From Takifugu bimaculatus (lineage: Eukaryota > Chordata > Actinopteri > Tetraodontiformes > Tetraodontidae): a stretch of 64,000 bases of DNA. The position numbers were made by a program, and so were the translations under genes. The notes under the pieces are model-generated. The model searched no databases and was not told where the DNA came from. It saw only the letters and a list, made by a program, of their open reading frames with translations. Positions 23,060 through 34,240 of this stretch are shown piece by piece. Each line of letters starts with the position of its first letter. The stretch's first letter is position 1. Location of the stretch: the NCBI GenBank assembly GCA_004026145.2, contig CP034987.1, positions 793,210 to 857,209 on the forward strand, in the 5' to 3' direction.

Positions 23060-23371
23060 TCATTCATCATGACTCATGTCCTCCTCCTCACTGCAAAACT
23101 CTCTTCCACCAACTTCTCTTCTCTTCTCTGGTCTCCTCCATTCACACTCCAGCCTATTCTCCCCTCTAGAGGCAAATGATACCACCAATAACAGTTTATC
23201 TGCTCTGAGATAATCCCTGGATAATTCAATGAATGGAGGATGGTTTGCTGGGTGCGTGATGTGCTGGCGAAACGTGAGCGATATCCCTAACATTTGCTTG
23301 GTGTTAATGTGGTATTGTAAGCTGGAAGTTCTATGGTAAAAAGAAAACTCACTACCACAGATTGTGCACAA
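23060..23371 (-). mobile_element. hAT (Ac-like) transposase remnant with BED-type finger
   Basis: The minus strand reads 'MCTICGSEFSFYHRTSSLQY' followed by 'HINTKQ'. This resembles the BED zinc finger (CxxC...HxxxxH) at the start of hAT transposases, with the last ligand H replaced by Q. The remaining sequence is not conserved. Termini were not found. Confidence 0.45.
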
Positions 23372-23560
23372 TACTATGTCGGTTGGGCTTTTTTGTACGT
23401 CGAGATGGCCAGCACTCTTCCATCTTCAGTTGCTTCACAGCTTCTGTTGCCTGTCACTACAGTCTCAAGTGTCTGTGCAAAACTTCTTGGCCAAACTGCC
23501 CGCAATGCATTGCCACAAATGTTCTGTTTTTCACTGCTGCAGATGGATCATTTGCCTTAA

Positions 23561-24848
23561 AATTTTTAATCAGATTAATCATTAATTCATTAATCATAAT
23601 TTTCTTCTATATTTAGACATTAAATGAATGAAAACTTTATAGTGTCAAAAACACAAATTGTGTACAGAAATGTTAACCACTTTGCTAATTTGCCATCTAT
23701 AATGTACTACATAAACTTTTATCTAAAACATTTATTTTTCATTTTAATCATATCAATACCTGCTTCATGACAAAAAGCTTGATTTTAGTGAAAATTCAAG
23801 TTGAAACCATGTATTTAGCCTCCTAATTGCTATTTGCCTTCCTTTAGTTTGTTTTTCAAAGAGATGAATATTTTCTGGTTATTACACTCTGTTTCACTGA
23901 ATACTAATTCAGTATTCATATAAATATGGGTACGCCTTTGGCAGTAAGGCTCTCCAAGGTGAAACAGAAAACAAAACCATCGGTCTTAGCAGTCAGAAAT
24001 ACTAAAAGTAGATTCGGATTGTGACACATACAGAGTGAAGCATAATATCAATGCACAATTCTATGTTTATTGGAAACAGTTTCAATTAACGGTTTTTCTT
24101 TATACAGAGGAAACTGCATACATAAAATTACTACAAAATGTGGCAGAATCCACGAGGGAGGAAAATATAATTTACAGATCCTTGCAGATTTTTTGAGTAT
24201 TTGATCTCCCAGAATCATTAGCCTGGCTTTACCTTTATACAGTTGATCTAGAAATATTTTATTTAAGTTTTGTCTATCAGTTTGTTTATTAATTTTAGGA
24301 AAAATGGGGAAAAGGCGGCAGCCTTCTTGAAATGGATTGTTGGTACATGTATACAGTATGTTGTATATGCCCCCCAAAAGAATTGAATGAAAAACAAATA
24401 AACAAACTACATATAATCTGCTAATGTGTTATCTACAAATGTATATTATTTAGTCTAACAGCAGAGCTCTTTTTTAAACAAGTCAAATACATTAAAAATT
24501 CAATCTGTATGTCTAAAGCATACAATATTTTTTTGGTCAAAACTCCAGCCATGTTTTTCAAGTAGAGGCCCATATCCTGCTAATTGCCATAATTTGAATT
24601 AACACGTTTTTTTTCTTCTGTTGTCAATAAACAGTTTGAATGACGGTTAGCAGGAAGCATAATCAGTTAGCTGATTTACACAAAGAGAATCATTCACAAT
24701 TCCCGCAACTCCTTGCATTCCTAAGTGAGAATGAAGTAAAGAAGAAGAGAAGAATATGAGGTCAGTGCCCAACATTCCCCAACACTTCTTTCTTTTTCCT
24801 TCTGCTCTCCTTTCTCCTCCTCCCATTGTTGTCTTTAGTTTGGATGCT
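23561..24848. other. gnb3 3' flank, no further gene
   Basis: AT-rich sequence downstream of the gnb3 stop codon (minus strand). Reverse-strand AATAAA words occur (for example rc of tttatt near 24257 and 24066), but the real poly(A) site cannot be chosen. No exon or transposon terminus was recognised. Confidence 0.45.
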
Positions 24849-27800
24849 TCAGTTCCAGAGTTTAAGGAAACTGTCCCAGGATCCTGTGCAGACACCCATC
24901 CCATCTTCTGGGACACCAGTGCAACTCACTCTATTGTCGTGCCCAGAGAGCACACCTGGAAAAGAGGACACAACATACATTTGAGTATGTTTTAGAAACT
25001 AAGAATAATTTTCTTGAGATGTCATTAAAAAGCAGTGCTTCTCAATTAATTTCTGTTACGCCCCCCCTAGGAAGAAGAAAACATTTTGCGCCCCCCCACT
25101 CTCCGCTGTGACTATAATTAGTATCATTTGTCTAGGAAATTGTTATAAGTACACCCCTGCATAACATTGTATCCTTATTAACATTAAAGAAAACAAACAA
25201 AAAAAAGAAATATAGGCCAACGTACAACAAAGAATAGCTTTATTAACATTGTTTTTTAGTCTGTAACAGAAACGATATAAAGTGCATCAATTAACCTGAA
25301 ATTCAAAATAAAATAAAATTCTTATTGAAACTATAAACTCACAAAGCGGGAAGATTGTTGCCAATATTCAGCACGTTTTCGCTGAAAAAACTCAAGCGGC
25401 TTATTAGCGTGACTGGGGTATAATGTCTTTAAGTGACGCCTTAATTTATTTGGCTTCATGCTGTCTGCTGCCAACATTTTTAGACACAGTAAACACACCG
25501 GTCTTTCCTCGTCTCCCACCATAGTCGCAGTGAAACCTCGTCTTAGCTTTCTGGGAACTTTCGTTTGTCTCATTATCTGTCTCTCTCCGCCTTTTTTTTC
25601 ATCACTGTTAAGTATTTTTTCATGCTGTCTCTTGATGGTTTGTTCACTGCACCTCCTATCTCTTGCTCTGTGATGTGTGCGCGAATGCTCGGTGCAAAAA
25701 AACTACACCATAGAGCTAATACTGCCTGCGCACACTCTGACAATGAGAGCGCCACTGCCAACTACTGTAGTGGATGTGCAATTACACGTTATTCTAGTAC
25801 GGCAAAAAAAATAAATAAACATGTTCTCCGGGGTCACACGCGCCCCCCCCTGGCATCGCCCCACTATTTGAGAAGGGCTGTTATAAAGCATGTGAATAAA
25901 TGAAGTTTCCTTCTTTAAATTACCTTCCTACTTACCTACCTACCTTTCTTGTGCCCACCTGCCTACAACATTTGTTATAGTGAAGCCTTGTTGAGAATGG
26001 TCACCTGACATCATTTTTTACATTCCAGTTTTATTATACATAGGTTTATAGAGTTCATTTAGGCTCTATTATCTATCATGCTTTACTTTTATTTTAGTTT
26101 TTTTTTAGATTGTTTATGTGATGTAAGGTGACCTTGAGGGTTTTACAGCTGCCTATAAGTACAAGTTCGTTCGTTCATTCGTTCATTCATTCATTCATTC
26201 ATTCATTCATCACTCACCAACTTTTTCTCCCTTCAAAGAGTCCCAGATATGGCAATTGAAATCATCATAGCCAGCAAAGATAAGGCGGCCTGAGTTGGAT
26301 AGAGCCACAGATGTGACACCAGCATTCAAACTGGTGTCCTGATAACCAATGACCTCCTGGTCAGAGCGCAGGTCATACATCTTGCAGCTGCAGTCATCTG
26401 AGCCTGTAATAATAGCGTTTCCACTGGGGAAGAACTAAATTGGAGAATAAAGACATATTTCGATGTATAATGACAAATAGATTAAACAATGTTTTAAATT
26501 ACTATGACTTAATAATGATAATAGCGATATAATAATAATATTAGTTGTTGATCTGCAATATTTATCAGTTTGTTAGTCACAATTTCCAAAAATGCAGTTA
26601 TTAGATAATAACTTAACCACTAAAAGCAAAAAATATTATTGGTTTTGATATATTTAAAAATCCTTTACCTTGCAATAATGTAGCAAACAACATTTGTAGT
26701 TAACAAATTAGAAATATGCATCCATCACCAATCACTATAGCTTAACCTCTTTTGCAATCAGGTCACATGACTTTCTATCCCAAAATGTGAACATTATCAG
26801 ATATCGCATAATCATATTTTTCTTCTACCATTTCATCACCAAAACGGTGTTTGTATTTCATTGTAATGTGTGGTATCTATTGTCTGGTTAAAATGTTTAT
26901 TACATAAAATACTGAGGAACAGGTTGGCTATCAAGATCACGTCATAGAAAACCCTAATTTTTTCCGACAACAATAACAGCATATGAGCATAGCTGTATGC
27001 TATAGCTGTAAGAAAACTTGTAATATTTACTCAATTGGGATTGGGAGTCACAGGGACAGCCAAAAAGAGGGCCATTAAATCCGCAAGTGAAGCTGCAGAG
27101 AAAGCCACGAGGTGGCTGTGGCTGAAAAGGGCAGATCCGTGGGTTGCTACTGGGACACAAGCCGGGTCTTGATCACCCCGGCTGGGTCGCCTGGGCGAGG
27201 GTGTATGCTGTTGTGAGACCCGAAACACCCTATGAACCCAGGATACATCACTGACGATGTGTCCCAGTGCATCCAGGAGATGTATCTTTAAGTTTATGTC
27301 TGGCAGAGCCAGTGACCCCTAGGAAAGACTAGGTGACTACTGGAAAGACAATTTGGCAGCTCGGAAAGACGGCACCTGGGACAGTATGGCTACGGAAAGC
27401 CCTACAGAGAAACACCCCCAGGAGATCCCCAATCGGACGGACCTAACGTTAATGACCCCTGCAATGGAAATGACTACGACAGTGACATGTATCTGCAGCA
27501 AGCTGTGCAAGAACCAGCATGGCTTAAAGATCCATCAGGCCAGAATAAAATGTCTGGAGCGGGAAGTTGAGGTGCAACGCACAGGTCCTGGACCTGGTGA
27601 GAGGCAGGAGGAGCCCGGGCAGGAGGCAAACCACAGATCCCAGTCCCTCCACATACCGGAGCCTCCCAACCCTAACAGAGTAGTTCAACAGCAGCAGATT
27701 AAGTGGCCCCCAGCAAATAGACGGAGTGAGTGGCTGCAGTTTGATGAGGACGTGTCCACCATCATCCAAGCCACAGCCAAAGGAGATGTCAACAGCAGAC

Positions 27801-30800
27801 TCCAGGCGATAAGTACCATCATCGTCAGTTACGGCTCAAAGATTTGGACGGATCGAGAAGGGCAACACTGAGACCACCTCTTACACCATGAACCGCAGGT
27901 CCTTTAAGATACACCAACTGCGCAAGGAGCTGCGAACCCTCAAGAAACAGTTCAAGAGAGCTGCTGATGGGGACAAGCAAGCTTCAAAAGAGCTGAATAA
28001 CATCCTGCGGAAGAAGTTGAAAACTCTCCTCAGAGCAGAGTGGCATAGGAGGCGCGGGAGAGAGAGCAAGGAAGCGTGCAGCCTTCATCGCCAATCCCTT
28101 CCGGCTTTCTAAACGGCTGCTCGGGGACAAGCGGAGTGGCCGACTTGAGTGCTCAAGGGAGGAAGTAAATCGCTTCCTCAAACACCATGAGCGACCAACT
28201 GAGTGGTCAAGACCTAGGACCCAACAGAGCGCTCATCAGCCCTGCCCCACCATCGGCAGAGTTCAAGTTGGCAGAGCCTAGTTTGAAGGAGGTTGAAGAA
28301 GTCATCAAGGCAGCCCGTTCTGCATCTTCCCCTGGCCCCAGTGGTGTACCTTACCTCGTCTACAAGCGCTGTCCAGAAATTCTCCAGCATCTGTGGAAGG
28401 TCTTGAAAGTGATCTGGTGAAGGGGGAGAGTAGCCGACCAGTGGAGGTGTGCTGAGGGAGTTTGGATACCCAAGGAGGAGGACTCGAAAAACATTAACCA
28501 GTTTTGGACTATCTCACTATTGAGTATGGAAGGGAAGGTGTTTTTCAGCATCGTCTCCCGAAGACAACTACATCGACACTTCAGTGCAGAACGGTGGGAT
28601 TCCTGGAGTCCCCGGCTGTCTAGAGCACAATGGTGTAGTCACACAGCTCATCAGAGAGGCCATGAGAGCAAAGGAGAAATAGCGGTTTTGTGGTTGGACC
28701 TGACTAATTCCTACGGGTCCATCCCACACAAGCTAGTTGAGCTTGCGTTACACCTACACCATGTTCCCAGTAAGATCAAGGACCTGATTCTGGATTACTA
28801 TGATAACTTCAGGCTCAGGGTCACTTCAGGGTCAGTAACCTCAGACTGGCATTGTTTTGAGAAAGGAACAATAACAGGCTGTACCATCTCCGTTGTTCTC
28901 TTTGCACTGGCGATGAATATGGTGGTAAAGGCGGCTGAGGTGGAGTGCAAAGGGCCTCTATCCAGATCAGGTGTTCGACAGCCCCCCATAAGAGCCTACA
29001 TGGACGACCTTACCGTCACAACAACATCAGTCCCAGGGTGTAGGTGGATCTCGCAGGGTTTGGAGAGACTCATCCTATGGGCCAGGATGAGTTTCAAGCC
29101 CACTAAGTCAAGGTCCATGGTACTGAAGAAGGGGAAAGTGGTGGACAAATTCCGATTCTCAATCTCAGGAACCGCAATTCCATCGATCACGGAGCAACCA
29201 GTCAAGAGCCTGAAAAAGCTCTTTGACTCCAGCCTGAAGGACACTGCTGCCATCCAGAAGTCTACGGAAGAGCTTGGAGGGTGGCTCACTAAGGTGGACA
29301 AGTCTGGCCTTAGATTTAAAGCCTGGATCTATCAGCTCTCCATCCTTCCCAGAGTCCTGTGGCCTCTCCTCGTGTATGCAGTCCCAGTAACAATGGTGGA
29401 ATCCTTTGAAAGGAAGCTCAGCAGCTTTCTGCGCAGATGGTTGGGTCTTCCTCGCAGCCTTAACAGCGCTGCATTGTACGGGACAAGTAACACCCTTCAG
29501 TGGGCTCACTGAAGAATTTAAGGTGGCATGCACAAGAGAAGCCCTACAGTACAGAGACTCCAGGGACTGCAAGGTGTCATCAGCCGGGATTGAGGAGAAG
29601 ACAGGAAGGAAGTGGAAGGCAGAAAAGTCAGTGGAGGTGGCTGAGTCATGCCTAAGGCAAAAGACACTAGTTGGGGCGGTGGCAACAGGAAGAACAGGCT
29701 TGGGCTACTTCCCAAAGACCTAAGTCAGCCATGCCCGGGGCAAAGAGAGAAACCACCTACTTCAGGAGGAGGTCCGAGCAGGCGTGGAGGAAGAGCGAGT
29801 GGGTAGGGCAGTGGGACTCCGGCAGCAGGGGGCATGGACAAGGTGGGAGAGTGCGTTACAGCGCAAAGTTACCTTGTCAAACATCATGCAGGGAAACTTC
29901 CACCGCGTCCGGTTCCTTGTGGCGGCAGTCTACCATGCCGTCCCCAGCCCAGCAAACCTCCATGCGTGGGGAAAGAGTGAGACACCCACCTGTTCCCTTT
30001 GCTCCGGAAGAGCCTCCCTGTAACATCTCCTCAGCAGCTGCCCAAAGTCCCTGGCCGATGGTCGCTATCGCTGGCGCCATGACCAGGTACTCAAAGCAGT
30101 GGCTGAGAGCATAGCCTTGGCCATTAGTACCACCAAACACCATCGTGCTCTGAAGAAGGCAATCTCCTTCATAAAAGCTGGAGAGAAACCTCGTGCAGGT
30201 CCACAGATAACAACGGGACTCCTCCACACAGCTCCTGATTGGCAACTGCACGTTGACCTTGGAAAACAACTGATATTCCCCTCGCACATCATAACATCTT
30301 TACGGCCAGACATGATCATCATCTCAGAGGCTTCGAAACACCTGATCATGCTGGAGCTTACAGTGCCCTGGGAAGAGCGGATTGAGGAAGCCAACGAAAG
30401 AAAACATGCCAAGTATCAGGAGCTGGTGGAGGAGTGCAGGGGCAGGGGCTGGAGAACCTTCTACGAGCCCATAGAAGTTGGCTGTAGAGGCTTTGCAGGA
30501 TGCTCCCTCTGTAAAGTCTTTGGCCGATTGGGAGTTACAGGGACAGCCAAAAAGAGGGCCATTAAATCCGCAAGTGAAGCTGCAGAGAAAGCCACGAGGT
30601 GGGTGTGGCTTAAAAGGGCAGATCCGTGGGTTGCTACTGGGACACAAGCCGGGTCTTGATCACCCCAGCTGGGTCGCCTGGGCGAGGGTGTATGATGTTG
30701 TGAGACCCGAAACACCCTATGAACCCAGGATACATCCTGATGATGTGTCCCAGTGCATCCAGGAGATGTAGCTTTAAGTAAGAATTGCAACACATGTGAA

Positions 30801-32934
30801 AATCGTGTTTTTGAATATATAAACAATAACAGACCATTATTTAAATACCTGTGGAATTATGTCTGCGGATAAGATAACAACAGGTAATAATAAACTGTTT
30901 GAGTTGACAGTATTTTTTTTTAAAAATTATCTTGTCAGCTCAGGTATTTATGTTTTGTGAAGTACAAAATGTGGTGCTGCTCACAGAGATGGCGTTGATG
31001 TCACTGGTGTGTCCAGTGAAGGTCTGTTTGCAGGCACCTTCCCTCAGGTCCCACAGCTTGGCCAGAGAATCGCAGGCGCCAGAAATGAAAGTATTCATGT
31101 CTGGAGACAGCGCCAGAGACATACAGTCTCCAATGTGGTTGGTGAAGATAATCTTCTGCTTGCCAGTCTCCAGGTCCCACAGACAGCTGGTCAACAGAGG
31201 GGAGGAGAGAGTCATGTCTGAGTTAATCCTGGCATTACTCTGAAAAAAAAAATCATCCACACTCGTTTTTCATGAGGAAACTCACCAAGTAGTATCACCA
31301 GAAGCTGTCAGAATTTCAGTATCACTAATGAAACGGCAGCAAGATAGGTACCCTGTGCGTGGTTTGTATATCAAGAGCTTAATTTCTTGTTTATCTGCAG
31401 AAATTTCCAGAGGAAAACTTTGTAACGAGCTTGCTCACCGGTGTGTGCATCCAGCTCCCTCAGGGTTTTGGGGCTGGCAGCCTTGACATTGTACACTGTA
31501 CATATGTTATCCAAACCACCACTGGCCACCAGGTTACCAGAAGGGGCAAAGGCAACACTCATCACCCAAGCAGATTTTAAGGGTACAGCAACAAGCTGAG
31601 AACAAGAATCTTTCATTTAGCAAATTTAGATGAGAGAAAACGGCAACCAGCAATAATAAATTCATTTTATTTTGATAATTAGCACTTGAACTTGGGTTTC
31701 ATAGCAAGTTGCAGACTGATGTAAAAACATACAAACACAATGAATATTCCCTCTTTTGATGCTTTTAGGATGATGTGGTCAATAAAAGACAAATGAAAAA
31801 AAATATTAATGTCAACCAGTGTTTAAAATTCTAATTTTAAAAAATATGTAAGTACAAGAGTGACAAACTTTGAATATGATATGAAATTTGGTATGATATT
31901 GAAATTTCGACACAATGCAGACAGTACACCTTGAAATGCTATTTTTGATTGCTGAATAAATCAAAGGGCATGTGAGAATACCTTGTTGCCTGTAAATGTG
32001 TCCCAGATGAGAAGTTTACCATCCTGTGATGCACTGACCATTTGTCTGACATAAATGACAGAGATACAGTTTTCAAGGATCAATTAGAAAATCAAATTCA
32101 AATACTCAGTAGTTGTTATTAGAAAGTGCATGGTGTATAAATTATGAGAAGCAAAGAAACTACATTATTGGGTTTAGCAGTTTTCGATAAATAGCCAGCA
32201 CAATGTTGTTCCATGTCCCACTTTTATCTTATATATGTTGTGTAAAACATGAGTGGCCCTTACCTCGAGTCAGCTGACCAATGCATTGCATAGATTTTAG
32301 CCAAGTGACCCTTGAGCGTCTTCCGAAGCTTCAGCTGGACTCGGCCAACGGAAGCCACACCACCTGCTGCTGATGACATGCTGCCATCATTGACAGCCTT
32401 GCGGGCTGCCTGGCATTTGTAATTACAAACGCATAGGGATGGAAAAAAAAAGAAGAAAACTTGATTCTAAGGAATGATTATTATCTTTGCTAATCAGAAT
32501 ACCTGAAAAGATCCAATTTTAAGAATTGAATTTATTGTTAGGGGAAACCAAAAAAACATACTTTTGTAAAAAAATAAAAATAAAAAAAATAAATAAATAT
32601 ATATCTTTGAATAATAATGGATATTTCTAGAAAAGTAAACTTTTCACATAATTACATTGACACTAAACCCTATTGTGTGTTTCTGTGTGGCAGCAATGGA
32701 CTACAATTTTCTTTTGTTTTGAGTAAAAAGTTCATAGCTTTTATTTTTTAAATAACAGCAACATCCTATTTCATGGTGGTCTCAACAACAGAACATAGGT
32801 TTAGTAAAACGTTTCATTTCATGTCACCAGATTTTTTACAAAAGTCACCTGCAACGGGTGCTTACCTCAATCTTTGTACGGAGGCTATCACACTCCTTTT
32901 TCAGTGCATCAATTTCAGCTTTCTCAGCTGCCAT
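24849..32934 (-). CDS. gnb3: G-protein beta subunit, GNB3-type (copy 1, complete)
   Basis: Beta subunit of heterotrimeric G proteins. In vertebrates GNB3 pairs with cone transducin and other Gi-type alphas at the membrane. Coding exons (minus): 32934-32866, 32409-32264, 32045-31982, 31595-31439, 31352-31286, 31186-30985, 26434-26218, 24955-24849. The total is 1029 nt, 342 codons plus stop, all GT-AG with consistent phases. The N-terminal coiled coil (about residues 1-40) is followed by seven WD repeats, from GHLAKIYAMHW to the terminal SGHDNRVSC...GSWDSFLKLWN. Relative to the human 340-aa protein the first coding exon is 4 codons longer and the 157-nt exon 2 codons shorter. The second coding exon (146 nt) equals the usual 39+107 pair. 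Intron 7, between the 202-nt and 217-nt exons, holds an RLE retrotransposon. The paralogue (a or b) is unresolved. The exon containing the ATG starts at 32979 on the minus strand. Confidence 0.93.
25033..25880 (-). mobile_element. hAT element of the ZBED5-like group, deleted (copy 1)
   Basis: The ends are CAGTGCTTCTCAA and, as reverse complement of the right end, CAGCCCTTCTCAAATAG. Each is followed by C- or G-rich runs ('gcgcccccc') typical of this fish hAT family. The flanking 8-mers ttaaaaag and ttataaag differ by one base, consistent with an aged target duplication. Minus-strand coding includes 'MKKYLTVMKKKAE' and a BED-type finger 'ERPVCLLCLKMLAADSM', then 'HLKTLYPSH'. The catalytic part is missing. 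It sits in the last gnb3 intron. Confidence 0.8.
26166..26212. repeat. TTCG/TTCA microsatellite (copy 1)
   Basis: Tetranucleotide tract of TTCG then TTCA units ending 6 bases before the gnb3 217-nt exon's donor site on the minus strand. The same tract is at about 43832-43878 in copy 2. Confidence 0.85.
27041..27292 (+). repeat. 5' direct repeat of the RLE element's 3' end (copy 1)
   Basis: It matches 30529-30778 with roughly eight differences over 250 bp, judged by eye. Both run from 'ttgggagt(c/t)acagggac' to 'aggagatgta(t/g)ctttaag'. It encodes the C-terminal end of the endonuclease and the 3' UTR, so it is either a 5'-truncated element placed just before the longer one or a terminal repeat. 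Confidence 0.85.
30529..30778 (+). repeat. 3' end of RLE element, partner of the 5' repeat (copy 1)
   Basis: It carries 'GVTGTAKKRAIKSASEAAEK' coding and the 3' terminus 'gatgtagctttaag'. It is the partner of 27041-27292. No clear target duplication is visible outside the two repeats. Confidence 0.85.
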
Positions 32935-32997
32935 TTTGTCAGTCAATAAAAGATGCAACAGATAGAAAGCAAAGGCTCCCTAGAAGAATAAAGACAC

Positions 32998-33140
32998 ACA
33001 ATGTATGTATGTATGTATGTATGACACACACATAGATACACACATATGTGTAAGTGTGTATATGTGTATATATACATACATACACACACACACATATATA
33101 TATACATATAAAGAGAGAGAAACATATATAGATATAGATA
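32998..33140. repeat. TATG/CA/TA microsatellite cluster (copy 1)
   Basis: Runs of (tgta), (ca), (tata) and (gata) units in the intron just 5' of the first coding gnb3 exon. Copy 2 equivalent: about 50664-50807. Predicted ORFs here are low-complexity artefacts. Confidence 0.85.
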
Positions 33141-34093
33141 TGCATACAGAGGGGCTGGTGACTACAGCAGTTTAAATCCTGTGGAGATCTTAAGAGAGGC
33201 TTTACTAGTCAAATCTCCTGTCATCCGATTACTGAGTGCTTTTTACCTCAGAATCAAAGTGTGGTGGTTAGGGATTGATGCAGTTACAATCAAATATCAG
33301 CAGCCCCTTCTCTTCTGAAGTAACACTCCAAGCCTCTCAACTCTCAGACTACTCTGTCAACACCATTAACAAAGAAAATACTCCCTAACCATGATAGATC
33401 ACGATGAAGCTGATATTTCACCAAAAGTCCTGTTTTGCAGCTTCTGTTAAAACAGTCCAAAGATGACCTTTATTTGAAGGTGAGCATCAGCAGTCACCTT
33501 CAGATCACAATGACCTAGAAGGTGTATTCTAAAGAATTTTTCAATTTACACGAAATGTCTTAAGTTTTCATACAGCTATATTTGAAGACCCACTCAGATT
33601 TTTAATTAGTGTTACACAACAATAATTATTATTTTTGCCCCAAAATAATATTGTAAATTTAAGAGAATGATCCTGATTATACATTTTAAAGATGTAAGTT
33701 TTCAATTATAAAACTATCTAAACTCCCATACAATGTAAAACAATAATGATCATGTTGGTTAATCATAAAAGTATGTTTTCTTCAGCAATTGGTTTGTACT
33801 AATCAGTCAGTAAAGAAGCGATAAACAAATAAAGAAGCCATAAAGCACATTCTCTCGATTATTTAAGGAGCTTACTGTGGAATACTCTGCTTGCATAAAA
33901 CAATCATTGCTATTATTCTGACATTTTGCTCATTTTTAATTTGTTTGGAATCCATCCAACAGTTTTTGCATTCAACAACAACAACAACAACAATAATAAT
34001 AATAACTATAAACAAAAAAGATAAAATAATGAGATGATTGGTGGGCAGAAATATGAAGGCTTGTGGGGGAAGAAAATGCAGAAAAAAACTCAC

Positions 34094-34240
34094 CACTCCG
34101 ACACACTATGGTTCCTCAACTCTCGCCTCCTTTTGATCCTTCAGCTCCACCAGTGCGTTGGTTCTTTAGATGCAGACTACAAGCAGTGTTCTACTTTGTG
34201 CAAGAACTCTTTCTTGCTCTCTCTCTTCCTCCACAGTAAA
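34094..34240 (-). other. gnb3: Candidate gnb3 5'-UTR exon (copy 1)
   Basis: On the minus strand the segment ends in 'GGAGTG' directly followed by a consensus donor GTGAGTTT. The ATG exon begins at 32979 with a good acceptor ('ttattcttctag'). A 1.1-kb first intron between a non-coding exon and the ATG exon is the usual gnb layout. The 5' limit (near 34240) is a guess; no unmistakable TATA box was seen. Confidence 0.5.

Larger units (their letters stand above)
27041..30778 (+). mobile_element. RLE-type non-LTR retrotransposon (R2/R4/NeSL-like group), copy 1
   Basis: Plus-strand coding in order: an N-terminal zinc finger 'CICSKLCKNQHGLKIHQARI' (about 27490-27550); a partly open RT (28520-29512) with catalytic 'AYMDDLTVT' (about 29000); a CCHC-like knuckle 'TCSLCSGRASL' followed, after an in-frame TAA at about 30021, by 'HLLSSC'; then a restriction-like endonuclease with 'RPDMIIISE', 'LELTVPWEERI' and 'KYQELVEEC' (about 30306-30440). 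That RT-CCHC-RLE order defines the early-branching site-selective LINEs. Stops and frameshifts make this copy inactive. The first 252 bp (27041-27292) repeat the last about 250 bp (30529-30778). The exact clade was not determined. It sits in gnb3 intron 7 in antisense. Confidence 0.8.

Noticed and set aside
22670..23169. Plus-strand frames of 94-100 codons downstream of eno2
   Set aside because: Hydrophobic by AT-rich composition, no splice or start context, no family recognised.
24647..24916. 89-codon minus frame containing 'SAQDPGTVSLNSGTEAS'
   Set aside because: Out-of-frame reading of the last gnb3 exon. The correct frame gives GSWDSFLKLWN and a stop.
32939..33145. Open frames over the CA/TA/TATG microsatellite (and 50603-50809)
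   Set aside because: Low-complexity translation (Y/I/H/C repeats). Not a gene.
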